The notes under the pieces are model-generated. The model was not told the DNA's origin, made no database searches, and was given only the letters and a program-made list of their open reading frames with translations. Made by a program: the position numbers and the translations under genes. From the NCBI GenBank assembly GCA_023412005.1, contig JAEYOE010000016.1, positions 1 through 64,000 of the forward strand: 64,000 nt of DNA, in the 5' to 3' direction. This document shows positions 16,389 through 27,038 of this stretch, piece after piece (the first letter of the stretch is position 1; every line of letters starts with the position of its first letter). Source of the DNA: Bacillota bacterium (GTDB lineage Bacteria; Bacillota; Clostridia; Christensenellales; SZUA-584).

Positions 16389-16909
16389 TGACCGCCATTT
16401 CGGCGCTGTTTGTGCCCGTTTTTATCGCAGCCATCGTGGTTTTCGGGCTGGCGAAAAAGGTGTCTGTTTATGAAGCGTTTGTGCGGGGAGCCAAGCAGGG
16501 GTTGTCTACTGTGGTGCGCATTTTGCCGTACGTGGTCGGCTTTATCGTTGCGATACAGGTTTTTACCGCTTCGGGCAGCTTTGAGTATATCTCGGCCGCC
16601 TTATCGCCGCTGCTTAAGCCAATGGGTATACCGCCTGAGGTGCTGCCGCTCGCATTGATGCGCCCGTTTTCTGGCAGCGCCTCGATAGGCATGCTGACGG
16701 TGATGTTCACCCGCTATGGCCCGGACAGCTTTATTGGCCGGGTTGCCAGCACCATGATGGGATCGTCCGAAACGCTTTTTTATACCACGGCACTATACTT
16801 CGGCAGCGTGGGGATTAAAAAGACGCGCTACACGATTCCCGTGTCATTAATATCCGAACTGTCGGGGCTGATTGCGAGCGTGACAATTTGCAAAATATTT
16901 TTTACCTGA
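16379..16909 (+). CDS. spmB: Spore maturation protein B
   Basis: 176-residue partner of SpmA with the same Gate domain. Conserved segments include AFVRGAKQGL, LPYVVGFIVAIQ, MRPFSGSASIGMLTVMF and MMGSSETLFYTTALYFGSVG. About five membrane helices are predicted by eye. It overlaps spmA and is followed by an AT-rich spacer with no gene. Confidence 0.94.
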   Translation: MSIMTAISALFVPVFIAAIVVFGLAKKVSVYEAFVRGAKQGLSTVVRILPYVVGFIVAIQVFTASGSFEYISAALSPLLKPMGIPPEVLPLALMRPFSGSASIGMLTVMFTRYGPDSFIGRVASTMMGSSETLFYTTALYFGSVGIKKTRYTIPVSLISELSGLIASVTICKIFFT

Positions 16910-17071
16910 TTATAAAAAAACAAACCAAATGATAAAAAAACCAACTCAATACTATCGAATATGCAAAAAAAATGAATATCATTGCATAAAATCTAATTAA
17001 TGCTTACGAATGCTTAAAAAAAAATTTATTAATTTTTTATTACGAAATATACATATAGACATTCGTTATAT

Positions 17072-18994
<1,923 letters not shown>

Positions 18995-19103
18995 GACATG
19001 TCCTCCCGAAAAACTCAAAGCCCATTATAATGGATTTACGCGCAAAAGAAAAGCGGGGGAGTGGGGTTGATACTTCCGTACGGTGGAGTTACAATATTTT
19101 CAA

Positions 19104-19125
19104 GGAATTTGGATAGAAATGTCGA
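19104..19125 (+). repeat. Short dispersed repeat, copy 2 (partner at 7501-7522)
   Basis: Matches 7501-7522 at 19 of 22 positions. It runs into TGTCGAA (19120-19126), which equals the Spo0A box consensus; with one site this could be chance. Confidence 0.4.
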
Positions 19126-19175
19126 ATTAAGTTGAAAGAGAATAAGGATACTTTAGCCAAAGTGAGGGGCAATAG

Positions 19176-20132
19176 ATGGACTATCAGAAACTTTTGGATA
19201 GCAGTGAAGATTGGTTGAAATACGCAATCCAAATAAACCTGCTTCATCAATCTAAGGATGATTTAGCCGAACTAAGAAAAGCCGCCTTAACAGATTACAG
19301 AATCCGAAACTATCTGGATGATATCGTCAACTATCACAGTACGCTGATAAACAATCATAAAAACCCCGAATTGCCGATAAATAAGCTACTGTTCTTGTTA
19401 GACATTGGCTTTGATATGGATGTCCCGGAAATTAAAACAGCCATTGATATGATTCTGAAGCACCAAGATAACAATGGCGTTTATCAATCTCTAGTTAATA
19501 TCCCGAAACACTTTGGTGGAATGGGAGAGGATATGTTCTCTTGGTGCTTGTGTGATGCGCCGCGATTACTGCTTGCTCTCTTAAAAGCAGGATTAGATTA
19601 CGAAAAATATATTAAACCCGGCGCGGATTATCTGGCTTCATTATGCCGGGATAATGGTTTTCCGTGTGCTGCATCGCCGGAGTTGGGTAAGTTCCGTGGC
19701 CCCGGAAAGAAAGAAGATTGCTGCCCGTATGCGACATTGATAGTGGCTGACTTATTCTCATACATCCCCGAGTATAAGAATTCTCCGGTTACAAAAACAG
19801 CCGTATCCGCATTGTTATCTTTATGGGAAAACAGCCTTGAAAAACATCCTTATTTATTCTATATGGGAACCGATTTTCGCAAGCTGAAAGCACCGTCTTG
19901 CTGGTATGATATCGTCAGTGTGTCTGGCGTTTTAAGCAAATTTAAGTTCGCACAAAAAGATCCGCGCTTTATAGAGATGATTGCTTTAATTAAAAACAAG
20001 CAGGATAGCAATGGCTTTTTTACTCCGGAATCAATATACCAGAAATTGAAGGGATGGGATTTCGGACAGAAGAAAGTTCCTTCTCCATACTTGACTTATC
20101 TATGTTTATGTATTTTTGAGCGATTGCAGTAG
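19176..20132 (+). CDS. Terpenoid-cyclase/prenyltransferase-fold protein, function unknown
   Basis: 318-residue protein with no close family that I recognise. Repeated segments of the alpha/alpha-toroid type found in squalene cyclases and protein prenyltransferases are visible: KHQDNNGVYQSL, SLCRDNGFPC and KNKQDSNGFFTPES, each a helix end followed by (Q/R)D-x-NG. There is no DxDD-type catalytic motif and no signal peptide, so a cytoplasmic non-cyclase role is likely. It starts at an ATG behind GTGAGGGGC. Base composition is more AT-rich than the neighbouring housekeeping genes, which suggests acquisition. Confidence 0.65.
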   Translation: MDYQKLLDSSEDWLKYAIQINLLHQSKDDLAELRKAALTDYRIRNYLDDIVNYHSTLINNHKNPELPINKLLFLLDIGFDMDVPEIKTAIDMILKHQDNNGVYQSLVNIPKHFGGMGEDMFSWCLCDAPRLLLALLKAGLDYEKYIKPGADYLASLCRDNGFPCAASPELGKFRGPGKKEDCCPYATLIVADLFSYIPEYKNSPVTKTAVSALLSLWENSLEKHPYLFYMGTDFRKLKAPSCWYDIVSVSGVLSKFKFAQKDPRFIEMIALIKNKQDSNGFFTPESIYQKLKGWDFGQKKVPSPYLTYLCLCIFERLQ

Positions 20133-20175
20133 CTCATACCAATAAAGCGTAATTTTAATAAAGAGGGAATAGCAA

Positions 20176-20784
20176 ATGGGCGACTATTTATGGGTAGAAG
20201 ATGGAGATCAACTATTTATAAGAACATATAATCCAGCTTATTGCGCGCACTATGGGTGGGAGTATCATAGAGCTATAGCTTTTGCCAGCTATCTTTCTGG
20301 ATATAAATTGGCTGCAGATTTTCTAGTTGAAAAAGCCATAGAAGAAGCTAAAAAACATCATATTGAAGTAATAGATACATTGATTTACCCTATAATATTT
20401 ATATATAGACAATTTATGGAACTATCAATTAAGGATATATATATTAACTATACTCCTTTACATCGAGAAGAATCAAAATCCATAATAAAAGAGTCTCATA
20501 GTCTTATCAAAGCTTGGGAATATATAAAACCTTTTGCTATTGAAGTGTCTGATGAAGATGAAGATCAACTAAAAGATGTAGATTTAATTGAAGACTATAT
20601 AAAACAATTTGAAGAAGTGAGCAAAATATCAACCGAATACAGATATCCAATTAACAAAGAAAATAATGTTATACTTAAGGGAGATACATATTTAGACCTA
20701 AATAATTTGAAAGAAAAAATGCAGAAATTCGCTAATTTTTTTGATGGATTAGCCGGAGCAATGGACCACTACTTTAATAGTTAA
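20176..20784 (+). CDS. HEPN-like hypothetical protein, AT-rich
   Basis: 202 residues, strongly AT-rich in contrast to its surroundings. The segment FIYRQFMELSIKDIYI followed by ESHSLIKAWEYIKPF matches the recurrent RxxxELxxK...(S/N)HxLxxLW pattern of HEPN-fold proteins, and TEYRYPINKENN resembles the FRYPxDKxxN end of such families. The catalytic RxxxxH of toxic HEPN ribonucleases is not evident. AGAGGGAATAGCAA precedes the ATG. It follows the cyclase-fold gene by 43 bases and may share its message. Function unknown. Confidence 0.55.
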   Translation: MGDYLWVEDGDQLFIRTYNPAYCAHYGWEYHRAIAFASYLSGYKLAADFLVEKAIEEAKKHHIEVIDTLIYPIIFIYRQFMELSIKDIYINYTPLHREESKSIIKESHSLIKAWEYIKPFAIEVSDEDEDQLKDVDLIEDYIKQFEEVSKISTEYRYPINKENNVILKGDTYLDLNNLKEKMQKFANFFDGLAGAMDHYFNS

Positions 20785-20832
20785 TGCACGTTTTTACCAA
20801 CGTTTCCGAGCAAGACGATTTCGCAGTAACCC

Positions 20833-21297
20833 CTATGCTTTCTTCACCGGCACCCAAAGCTCACAATCCCCATCCGCAGCCCCCGGGTAAAACTCAAAAT
20901 AATACCCATGCGCTTCATCCGGCTTCAGCCCCTCCTCCGGTATCGCCGTGTAAAAAAACGCTGTCCACGCATCCACAAGATTCCTTCCCGCCCGCACGCT
21001 TGTCACCGCATACTCCGCCGCCGGTATCACCTTAAGCACCGCGCCCTCCGGCGCACGCACACCCTTATCCACAGCCACGCCCAGCAGATAAAAAAAGCTC
21101 TTGTGCCCCTGCGTATACCACTCCACGCCGAAAAACCCCGGCTCAGCCCCTTTTAGCTTAAGCAGCACCTCATCCTTGCCTGTCTCAAAAAAATCACCGA
21201 ATAGCTTTTGCAAATCCGCATCATTGTTCTCAAGATTGGTTTCCACGGCATACCCGCAGACGGCAAACGCCTCGCGCCTTACCAAATGAACGTTCAT
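20833..21297 (-). CDS. GyrI-like/AraC effector-binding domain protein
   Basis: 154-residue stand-alone ligand-binding domain of the SOUL/GyrI-like superfamily, without an HTH. Typical features are the opening VHLVRREAFAVCGYAVET, the central FFGVEWYTQ and the closing YYFEFYPGAADGDCELWVPV. Such proteins bind amphipathic drugs or act as small-molecule hydrolases. The ATG at 21297 is preferred because family members begin with MNVHLVRRE-like sequence; AAAGAGAG lies upstream. A hairpin separates it from the next minus-strand gene. Confidence 0.8.
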   Translation of the reverse strand: MNVHLVRREAFAVCGYAVETNLENNDADLQKLFGDFFETGKDEVLLKLKGAEPGFFGVEWYTQGHKSFFYLLGVAVDKGVRAPEGAVLKVIPAAEYAVTSVRAGRNLVDAWTAFFYTAIPEEGLKPDEAHGYYFEFYPGAADGDCELWVPVKKA

Positions 21298-21324
21298 AGC
21301 TTCTCTCTTTCCAAGACATAATAA

Positions 21325-21342
21325 AAGGGGCAACTGCCCCTT
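21325..21342. terminator. Hairpin downstream of the TIGR02996 gene
   Basis: AAGGGGCA and TGCCCCTT are perfectly complementary (21325-21342). On the minus strand TTTTATTATG follows, making a weak intrinsic terminator or a processing hairpin between the two minus-strand genes. Confidence 0.5.
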
Positions 21343-21349
21343 AATAAAC

Positions 21350-22234
21350 TTATATTGTGTGCGTTATTCTCAAATCGGGCCGCATGGCCTTGAGCTGTTC
21401 AATCGCCGCATCGGTGACCGCAGTCGCCTTCACAAGATCGAGCTTTTTGAGGTTCTTCAGTGCCGCAAAACGCAGCACATCGTCGTCCGTGGGCTTGAGG
21501 CCACCGGCTTCATTCCACTCCGCTTCGAGCATCAGCTCATACAGATTTTCCAGCATGAGTATCTGCTCGATGATAGCTTCCCAGCGCTCGCGGCTTAAAA
21601 AACGGATATCCATCTTTAAACGGCGCAGCCTTTTCTCCTGGCCCATTTTCAGTATGGTTCTCGATTGGCTAAGCGTCTCGTTGAAGAACGACAGCCCGCA
21701 AAGCTGAGGCAGCTTGAATACGGTATGAAGGCCGTCATCCGAAATGGTCGGTGCGGGCTTCACCCAAAGCGGTATATCGCCGACGGGGGAATGCCAACGC
21801 TTCACATACTTGCCTAAGGACCCATCGTCGAAACGCATGTCCATGCGCAGCAGCCAGCCGGTATCATACGCTTTGCCGAGCCACTTTTGGTTCCCGACGG
21901 CTTTCATGGCCTTGGGCGTGCACGCAAAGGTTCCTCTGCCTTCCGCAAACGAAATCGTGTACATGCCAAGGTCGCCAAACAGGCTCATCGCGCTGCCCGC
22001 GCCCATGTCGTCCCAAAACGACGGCCTGCAATTGCTCCACGCGCTACGGCGTTTGATAATGGCCTGCTCATATTCAGGGCTGTTAAACGGACATCGCTTG
22101 GTAATGACACACGCGCGAATAAATTCCGCCCGCTCGCTTTGCCCGTTTGCCGCATACCAATCGGCAAGTGACAGACGAAGCGCATCGTTGTCGTAGTCAT
22201 CCCTAATGGCTGTAATCAAATCATGCTCAGTCAT
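21350..22234 (-). CDS. TIGR02996-domain protein with leucine-rich C-terminal part
   Basis: 294 residues. The N-terminal 50 residues (ALRLSLADWYAANGQSERAE, then FIRACV) match the TIGR02996 repeat-companion domain, best known from Planctomycetes. The rest includes leucine-rich-repeat-like strands near the end (LRFAALKNLKKLDLVKATAV, then TDAAIEQLKAMRPDLRI). No enzymatic motif and no signal peptide are seen; a protein-protein interaction role is plausible. The family is unusual in Clostridia, which with the neighbouring AT-rich genes points to an acquired stretch. Confidence 0.7.
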   Translation of the reverse strand: MTEHDLITAIRDDYDNDALRLSLADWYAANGQSERAEFIRACVITKRCPFNSPEYEQAIIKRRSAWSNCRPSFWDDMGAGSAMSLFGDLGMYTISFAEGRGTFACTPKAMKAVGNQKWLGKAYDTGWLLRMDMRFDDGSLGKYVKRWHSPVGDIPLWVKPAPTISDDGLHTVFKLPQLCGLSFFNETLSQSRTILKMGQEKRLRRLKMDIRFLSRERWEAIIEQILMLENLYELMLEAEWNEAGGLKPTDDDVLRFAALKNLKKLDLVKATAVTDAAIEQLKAMRPDLRITHTI

Positions 22235-22508
22235 TCAAGCCCCCTAAATAAAAAACATCAAAGACTGTGTATCTTCATTGACACATCATATATTCTGTTT
22301 AATTTTACCTAAATAAACCAATTATCTTCTATAAAAATAAGGCCGCTTGATAACGGCTGCTGTATTATTCGACACAAACCGCTAAAATTCCTTGGTTTTT
22401 GGTTAGATTATTCTAACATTTACGGATGATCACTGGCTGGTTTACATATGTTCATGTGGTATTGTAACATTTACGAATACGATTTAGAAGCGGATTTTTA
22501 AGATAATT

Positions 22509-23135
22509 TCAGACTTCATTCAGATATTGCTGCAGGCCGTCATAATACCGCCCCATGTGGATGCCGTCAACAAACGAATGGTGCGCCTGCACCGAAAACG
22601 GCAGCAGAATTTTTTCGCCCTCTTCAAAATATTTACCCCACGCGAGCCTCGGTACCGAATCGTCCTTGTTGAAGGAAATCGTGTGCGATAGATTCGTGAA
22701 TGAAACCCACGGGATGCAGGTGATATAGATCAAGTCGTCGCGGCCTTCCACATCGTCGCGCACAAAATAGGCGCTCTGATTATCGGCCTTTTCTTTTGCG
22801 AGACGCACGAAATTCTCAATATTATCTTGCATATCCACTGTGACCATCTTGAAAAGCTCCGAATTGGCGGACATATCCGTGAACGACGGATGGACGGTGT
22901 CGTGCAGCACCACATGATCGCCGTGAATGCGGTACCGAAACGCCTCAACCTGATTGACGGCACACGTGGCGGCGTAGATCATGGCGTAATAAAACGGGAT
23001 TTGCCGCTGTTTCATGGCTGAGAGAAAGTGCGTGATATCCACGTTCGCGCAGATCAGGTATTGGGGGTAATCCATGCGGCGGAAAAAGTGATAGTGCGTG
23101 GCGCGTTCCCAGGTGTCGAGGTTGATGGTCTTCAT
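22509..23135 (-). CDS. Chloramphenicol acetyltransferase-like protein
   Basis: 208-residue CAT-fold acyltransferase. The catalytic motif HHxxxDG is present as HHSFVDG near the C-terminus and the N-terminal FRRMDYPQYLICANVDIT fits the family. The active-site histidine is therefore intact. Clostridial chromosomes often carry CAT-like proteins that do not confer resistance, so drug inactivation is possible but not established. It is a single-gene unit; the 270-base stretch upstream of the TIGR02996 gene between them is AT-rich and shows nothing else. Confidence 0.85.
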   Translation of the reverse strand: MKTINLDTWERATHYHFFRRMDYPQYLICANVDITHFLSAMKQRQIPFYYAMIYAATCAVNQVEAFRYRIHGDHVVLHDTVHPSFTDMSANSELFKMVTVDMQDNIENFVRLAKEKADNQSAYFVRDDVEGRDDLIYITCIPWVSFTNLSHTISFNKDDSVPRLAWGKYFEEGEKILLPFSVQAHHSFVDGIHMGRYYDGLQQYLNEV

Positions 23136-23216
23136 ATTATGTACCTCTCGTAACGGATACCTTAGTCTATCATGCTGAACAGCAAAAATGAATACGTCTC
23201 AAATATTCTCCTTCAC

Positions 23217-23245
23217 TTGACAAAAGGACCACCTAAAACTATCCT
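23217..23245 (+). promoter_or_regulatory. Probable promoter of the metG operon
   Basis: TTGACA (23217-23222) and TATCCT (23240-23245) are 17 bases apart, 41 bases before the metG start. No T-box or SAM/Met riboswitch elements were seen in this short leader. Confidence 0.6.
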
Positions 23246-23286
23246 TAATAAATAGTAAAAAAGACGAAAAATCGCAGGAGAGCTTT

Positions 23287-25248
23287 ATGAAAAAGTATTA
23301 CATCACGACGCCCATCTATTACCCGAGCGACAAGCTGCACATCGGGCATTCCTATACCACCGTTGCGGCCGACGCACTCGCGCGCTTCAAACGCCAAACC
23401 GGCCACGATGTTATGTTCTTAACCGGCACCGACGAGCACGGCCAAAAGATTGAGCGCGTGGCGAAAAACGCCGGCATGGAACCCAAAGCGTACGTGGACG
23501 GGATTGTAGACGGCATCCGCAAGCTCTGGACGCTGATGGACATATCCAACGACGATTTTATCCGCACCACGGATGAACGTCACATCAAAACCGTACAGAA
23601 AATTTTCAAAAAGCTCTTTGATCAGGGCGATATCTATAAAGGGCACTACGAAGGCTGGTACTGCACGCCGTGCGAGGCGTACTGGCTCGAGCGGCAGCTT
23701 GTGGACGGCAAATGCCCGGACTGCGGGCGCCCCGTTGAGCTGGCGAAGGAAGAAGCCTACTTCTTTAAAATGAGCAAGTACGCCGACCGGCTGATTCAAT
23801 ATATCAACGATCATCCTGAGTTCATACAGCCCGAAAGCCGCCGCAACGAAATGCTGAACAACTTTTTGCTGCCGGGGCTGGAAGATCTGTGCGTCTCGCG
23901 CACGTCGTTCAAGTGGGGCATCCCGGTCGATTTTGATTCGGATCATGTGGTGTATGTGTGGATCGACGCGCTGTCGAACTACATCTCGGCGCTCGGGTAC
24001 CTTTCGGATGACGAAACCAAGTTCGCACAATACTGGCCTGCGGATGTGCATCTGGTGGGCAAGGAGATCATGCGGTTCCATACCATCATCTGGCCGATAC
24101 TTCTCATGGCGCTCGGTCTGCCGATACCCAAGCAGGTGTTCGGCCACGGCTGGCTGATGCTTGAGGGCGGCAAAATGAGCAAATCCAAAGGCAACGTGGT
24201 GGACCCCGTGAAGCTGATTGACCGCTACGGCGTGGATGCCGTGCGCTATTTCCTGCTGCGCGAGGTGCCTTTTGGGGCCGACGGCTTGTATTCAAGCGAA
24301 GCGCTGTTAACGCGCACCAATGCGGACCTCGCGAACGATCTTGGAAACCTCGTGTCCCGCACCGCTGCGATGATCGTCAAATACTTCGGCGGCGTGATTC
24401 CGTCCGATTACGAAGCGACGGAATTTGATGCGGAGATTCAGGCACAGGGCTCCGCGCTGCACGATCAGGTGGAAAAGCACATGAACGAGCTGCGGCTGCC
24501 CGAAGCGCTGATGGACATTTGGAGCTACATCGGCACGCTGAACAAATACATCGATCAAACAGCGCCGTGGACGCTCGCCAAGGATGATGCGAATAGCCTA
24601 AAGCTCGCGAGCGTGATGATTCATCTCGCGGAGGGTCTGCGCATCGTCTCGGTGCTGTTGATTCCTTTCCTGACCGACACCGCAAAACGCATACACGATA
24701 TTCTCGGCATCAACGACGAGGCGCTTGTCTCGTGGGAGAGCATCTCTAAGTTTGGCCCGAAGGTGTGCGGCCTCACCGTCACACAGACCGCGCCGCTGTT
24801 CCCGCGCATCGATATCAAAAAGGAGCTGGAATCGCTCGAGGAAATTGCGGACAACCGCACGCTGCAAAAGCAAAAGAAGCTGCCCGCCAAGGAGAACAAA
24901 GAGCATAAAGACGAAGCGCCTGCGGGCGTGATTACATACGACGATTTTAAGAAGGTACAGTTAAAGCTGGGCCTTGTGAAGCTGGCTGAAACCATTGAGG
25001 GCAGCGAAAAGCTATTAAAGCTGCAGGTGGAGATTGGCAGCGACATCAGGCAGATCGTTTCGGGCATACGCAAATGGTACAGCCCGGAGCAGATCACCGG
25101 CAAAACTGTGGTGGTGGTGGCGAACCTAAAGCCCGCCAAGCTGTTTGGTGTGGAATCGCAGGGCATGCTGCTCGCGGCCGAGCAGGACGGCGACTTGAAG
25201 CTTGTGACGATTGACGGCAGCCTGCCGAGCGGTGCGGGCGTTTCGTGA
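23287..25248 (+). CDS. metG: Methionyl-tRNA synthetase
   Basis: 653-residue class I synthetase that charges tRNA-Met. The HIGH motif is KLHIGHS, KMSKS is GGKMSKSKGN, and the zinc knuckle appears as CTPC and CPDC around residues 127-148. The C-terminal 110 residues (about 545-653) form the EMAP-II/Trbp111 tRNA-binding domain (LKLGLVKLAETIEGSEKLLK), found in many but not all bacterial MetRS. GCAGGAGAGCTTT precedes the ATG. Its stop codon overlaps the tatD start. Confidence 0.97.
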   Translation: MKKYYITTPIYYPSDKLHIGHSYTTVAADALARFKRQTGHDVMFLTGTDEHGQKIERVAKNAGMEPKAYVDGIVDGIRKLWTLMDISNDDFIRTTDERHIKTVQKIFKKLFDQGDIYKGHYEGWYCTPCEAYWLERQLVDGKCPDCGRPVELAKEEAYFFKMSKYADRLIQYINDHPEFIQPESRRNEMLNNFLLPGLEDLCVSRTSFKWGIPVDFDSDHVVYVWIDALSNYISALGYLSDDETKFAQYWPADVHLVGKEIMRFHTIIWPILLMALGLPIPKQVFGHGWLMLEGGKMSKSKGNVVDPVKLIDRYGVDAVRYFLLREVPFGADGLYSSEALLTRTNADLANDLGNLVSRTAAMIVKYFGGVIPSDYEATEFDAEIQAQGSALHDQVEKHMNELRLPEALMDIWSYIGTLNKYIDQTAPWTLAKDDANSLKLASVMIHLAEGLRIVSVLLIPFLTDTAKRIHDILGINDEALVSWESISKFGPKVCGLTVTQTAPLFPRIDIKKELESLEEIADNRTLQKQKKLPAKENKEHKDEAPAGVITYDDFKKVQLKLGLVKLAETIEGSEKLLKLQVEIGSDIRQIVSGIRKWYSPEQITGKTVVVVANLKPAKLFGVESQGMLLAAEQDGDLKLVTIDGSLPSGAGVS

Positions 25249-26012
25249 TGGCGCTTTTTGACACGCATGCGCACCTCTTAAGCGAACAGTTCGACGACGA
25301 CAGAGCAGCGCTGATTGAGCGGCTGCCGTCGCTTGGATTGGAAGGCGTTATCGAAATCGGCACGACGGTGGATGACAGCCTTTCGGCGGCTGCGCTGGCT
25401 GCCAAGACGAATTATATCTACGCGGCGGTCGGTGTGCATCCGCACGAGGCCAAGGACGCCCCGCCCGACTATTTAGAGCAGCTGGAGGCGCTGGCGTCAC
25501 AGCCTAAGGTGGTGGCTGTCGGCGAAATCGGGCTTGATTACCACTACGACTTTTCGCCGAGAGATGTGCAGCAAAGGGTGTTCTCGGCGCAGCTTGCGCT
25601 CGCGATGCGCCTCGGTTTGCCCGTCGCGATTCATATGCGCGAGGCCACGCAGGATACGCTCGCGATACTGCGCGAGTTTTCCGGCATCACGGGCGTGATG
25701 CACTGCTATTCGGGCAGCCCCGAAACGGCTGAGATGCTGGTGGCTATGGGGCTTTGCGTGTCATTCACCGGCTCGGTCACGTTCAAGAACGCACGCAAAA
25801 CGGTGGAATCGGCTGCCGTGGTGCCATTAAACCGCATTATGGCCGAGACGGACTGTCCGTATCTATCGCCCGAGCCGATGCGCGGACGGCGCAATGACCC
25901 GTCGAACGTGCGCCATGTCCTGCAAAAACTCGCAGATATCAAGGGACTGTCGTTCGAAGAGATGTGCCGCATCAACATAGAAAACGCAAAAGGACTATAC
26001 CGGATAAAATGA
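25248..26012 (+). CDS. TatD family metal-dependent hydrolase/DNase
   Basis: 254-residue TIM-barrel phosphoesterase. Metal ligands are visible in FDTHAHL, VGEIGLDYH, VAIHMRE, GVMHCYSG and AETDCPY. Bacterial members process 3' DNA or RNA ends and D-aminoacyl-tRNA has also been proposed as substrate for related enzymes. The ATG at 25248 shares its A with the metG stop (TGATG); a GTG one codon earlier is possible. The metG-tatD order is standard in Firmicutes, and a radical SAM gene overlaps its 3' end. Confidence 0.92.
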   Translation: MALFDTHAHLLSEQFDDDRAALIERLPSLGLEGVIEIGTTVDDSLSAAALAAKTNYIYAAVGVHPHEAKDAPPDYLEQLEALASQPKVVAVGEIGLDYHYDFSPRDVQQRVFSAQLALAMRLGLPVAIHMREATQDTLAILREFSGITGVMHCYSGSPETAEMLVAMGLCVSFTGSVTFKNARKTVESAAVVPLNRIMAETDCPYLSPEPMRGRRNDPSNVRHVLQKLADIKGLSFEEMCRINIENAKGLYRIK

Positions 26013-26602
26013 GTGAAACATTGATTTACCGCATCGACGGTGCTGTTTATATCAATCTGACCAACAAATGCACGAATAACTGCACGTTCTGTCTGCGTGA
26101 AACGCACGACGGCGTAGCGGGATACCATCTGTGGCTTAAGAAAGACCCGGAAGCGGCGGAGGTTATCGCGGCGCTGGCCAAGGAGAGCGATGTAAGAGAA
26201 GCGGTGTTCTGCGGGCTTGGAGAGCCCACGATGCGGCTGGAGGCGCTGCTGGAAGTGGCGGCGTATTTGAAATCGCGCGGGAGCCATGTGCGGCTGAATA
26301 CCAATGGGCAGGGCAGCGAATATGCAGGCCGCGATATCGCGCCGGAGCTGAAAGGCCTGGTGGATGTCGTTTCCATCAGCCTCAATGCGTCGGACGCGGC
26401 AAAGTACAACGCGATATGCAAAAGCATTTACGGCGAAGAGGGCTTTGAGATAATGCTTAGCTTTGCGAAAAGCTGCATTGTGCAGGGTATCGAAACGGTG
26501 CTGTCCGTCGTGGATGTGATCGGCGACGAAGAGGTTAAAAAGTGCCGACAAATTGCGGCCGATGTGGGTGCGCGATTGCGCGTGAGGCACTATATCGAAT
26601 AA
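26009..26602 (+). CDS. TatD-associated radical SAM protein
   Basis: 197-residue radical SAM enzyme of the subfamily that regularly follows tatD (TIGR04038-like). The cluster-binding CxxxCxxC is Cys21-Cys25-Cys28 in TNKCTNNCTFCLRE; the second motif is FCGLGEPTMRLE; LNTNGQGSEY follows. The protein is short and has no SPASM or B12 domain. It overlaps tatD by four bases (ATGA), which suggests a joint function in RNA or DNA end metabolism, but the reaction is not known to me. Confidence 0.88.
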   Translation: MSETLIYRIDGAVYINLTNKCTNNCTFCLRETHDGVAGYHLWLKKDPEAAEVIAALAKESDVREAVFCGLGEPTMRLEALLEVAAYLKSRGSHVRLNTNGQGSEYAGRDIAPELKGLVDVVSISLNASDAAKYNAICKSIYGEEGFEIMLSFAKSCIVQGIETVLSVVDVIGDEEVKKCRQIAADVGARLRVRHYIE

Positions 26603-26769
26603 TCGGTTTTCCATTTAAATGTGTAAGATATGATGACATCAATCATATGACATGTAATATCATTGACATGTATACTGATAAGCCCTTTAAAAAGAGTGTT
26701 TTTTTCGTTGACATATTATCAACGGCTGAACAGCAGCATAAATTTTTATATTTCAAATTTTAAGAAAAG

Positions 26770-26793
26770 GCGCATTCACACAAAAGAATGCGC
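26770..26793. repeat. Hairpin and direct repeat, left copy
   Basis: GCGCATTC-ACACAAAA-GAATGCGC is a perfect 8-base stem-loop. Its inner 19 bases (GCATTCACACAAAAGAATG, 26772-26790) recur exactly at 26957-26975, flanking the 26821-26928 repeat. Confidence 0.7.
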
Positions 26794-26820
26794 ACAGCTT
26801 GATGATAAACCCGTCCTTAT

Positions 26821-26928
26821 GTCATGCTGAGGAGCGGAGCGACGTGAGCATCCCATGGCAAAACGCTTTATACATGGGATTTCAGTCCACTTCGTAGTCG
26901 ACTTGCTATCGCTTGTTCGAAATGACAC
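26821..26928 (+). repeat. Dispersed repeat family A, copy 1
   Basis: About 108 bases beginning GTCATGCTGAG and ending GAAATGACAC, with near-complementary ends. An inverted, clearly related copy lies at 63304-63404; both share GCATCCCATGGCAAAACGCT and the following TTATACATGGGAT. No reading frame; REP/MITE-like. Confidence 0.75.
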
Positions 26929-26954
26929 GCAGAAGGCTTTGTCGGCCGCCTGAG

Positions 26955-26978
26955 GTGCATTCACACAAAAGAATGTGA
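26955..26978. repeat. Hairpin and direct repeat, right copy
   Basis: GTGCATTC-ACACAAAA-GAATGTGA repeats the left hairpin with changed outer bases; the inner 19 bases are identical. Confidence 0.7.
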
Positions 26979-27038
26979 CTTTATAATTTTTCTACCAAAA
27001 GATACATAAAATTTCCGAAATTTAAGCAGCATACCTGT

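Larger units (their letters stand above)
26603..27038. other. Gene-free spacer before nrdD
   Basis: No gene is supported here. It contains AT-rich sequence, two related hairpins (26770-26793 and 26955-26978) and one copy of a dispersed imperfect palindromic repeat (26821-26928); the nrdD promoter follows. Confidence 0.7.

Noticed and set aside
19120..19126. A functional Spo0A box upstream of the cyclase-fold gene
   Set aside because: A single 7-base match is expected by chance in a window of this size, and the site lies in a short dispersed repeat also found at 7501-7522 with a mismatch.
22509..23135. Calling the CAT-like gene an antibiotic-resistance determinant
   Set aside because: The catalytic histidine motif is present, but chromosomal CAT-like proteins of Clostridia often do not inactivate chloramphenicol; no mobile element is attached.
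23419..24147. Minus-strand open frame of about 242 codons inside metG
   Set aside because: Antisense shadow; metG is unambiguous.
25706..26614. Minus-strand open frame of about 302 codons under tatD and the radical SAM gene
   Set aside because: Antisense to two clear enzymes, no motif, no ribosome binding site.
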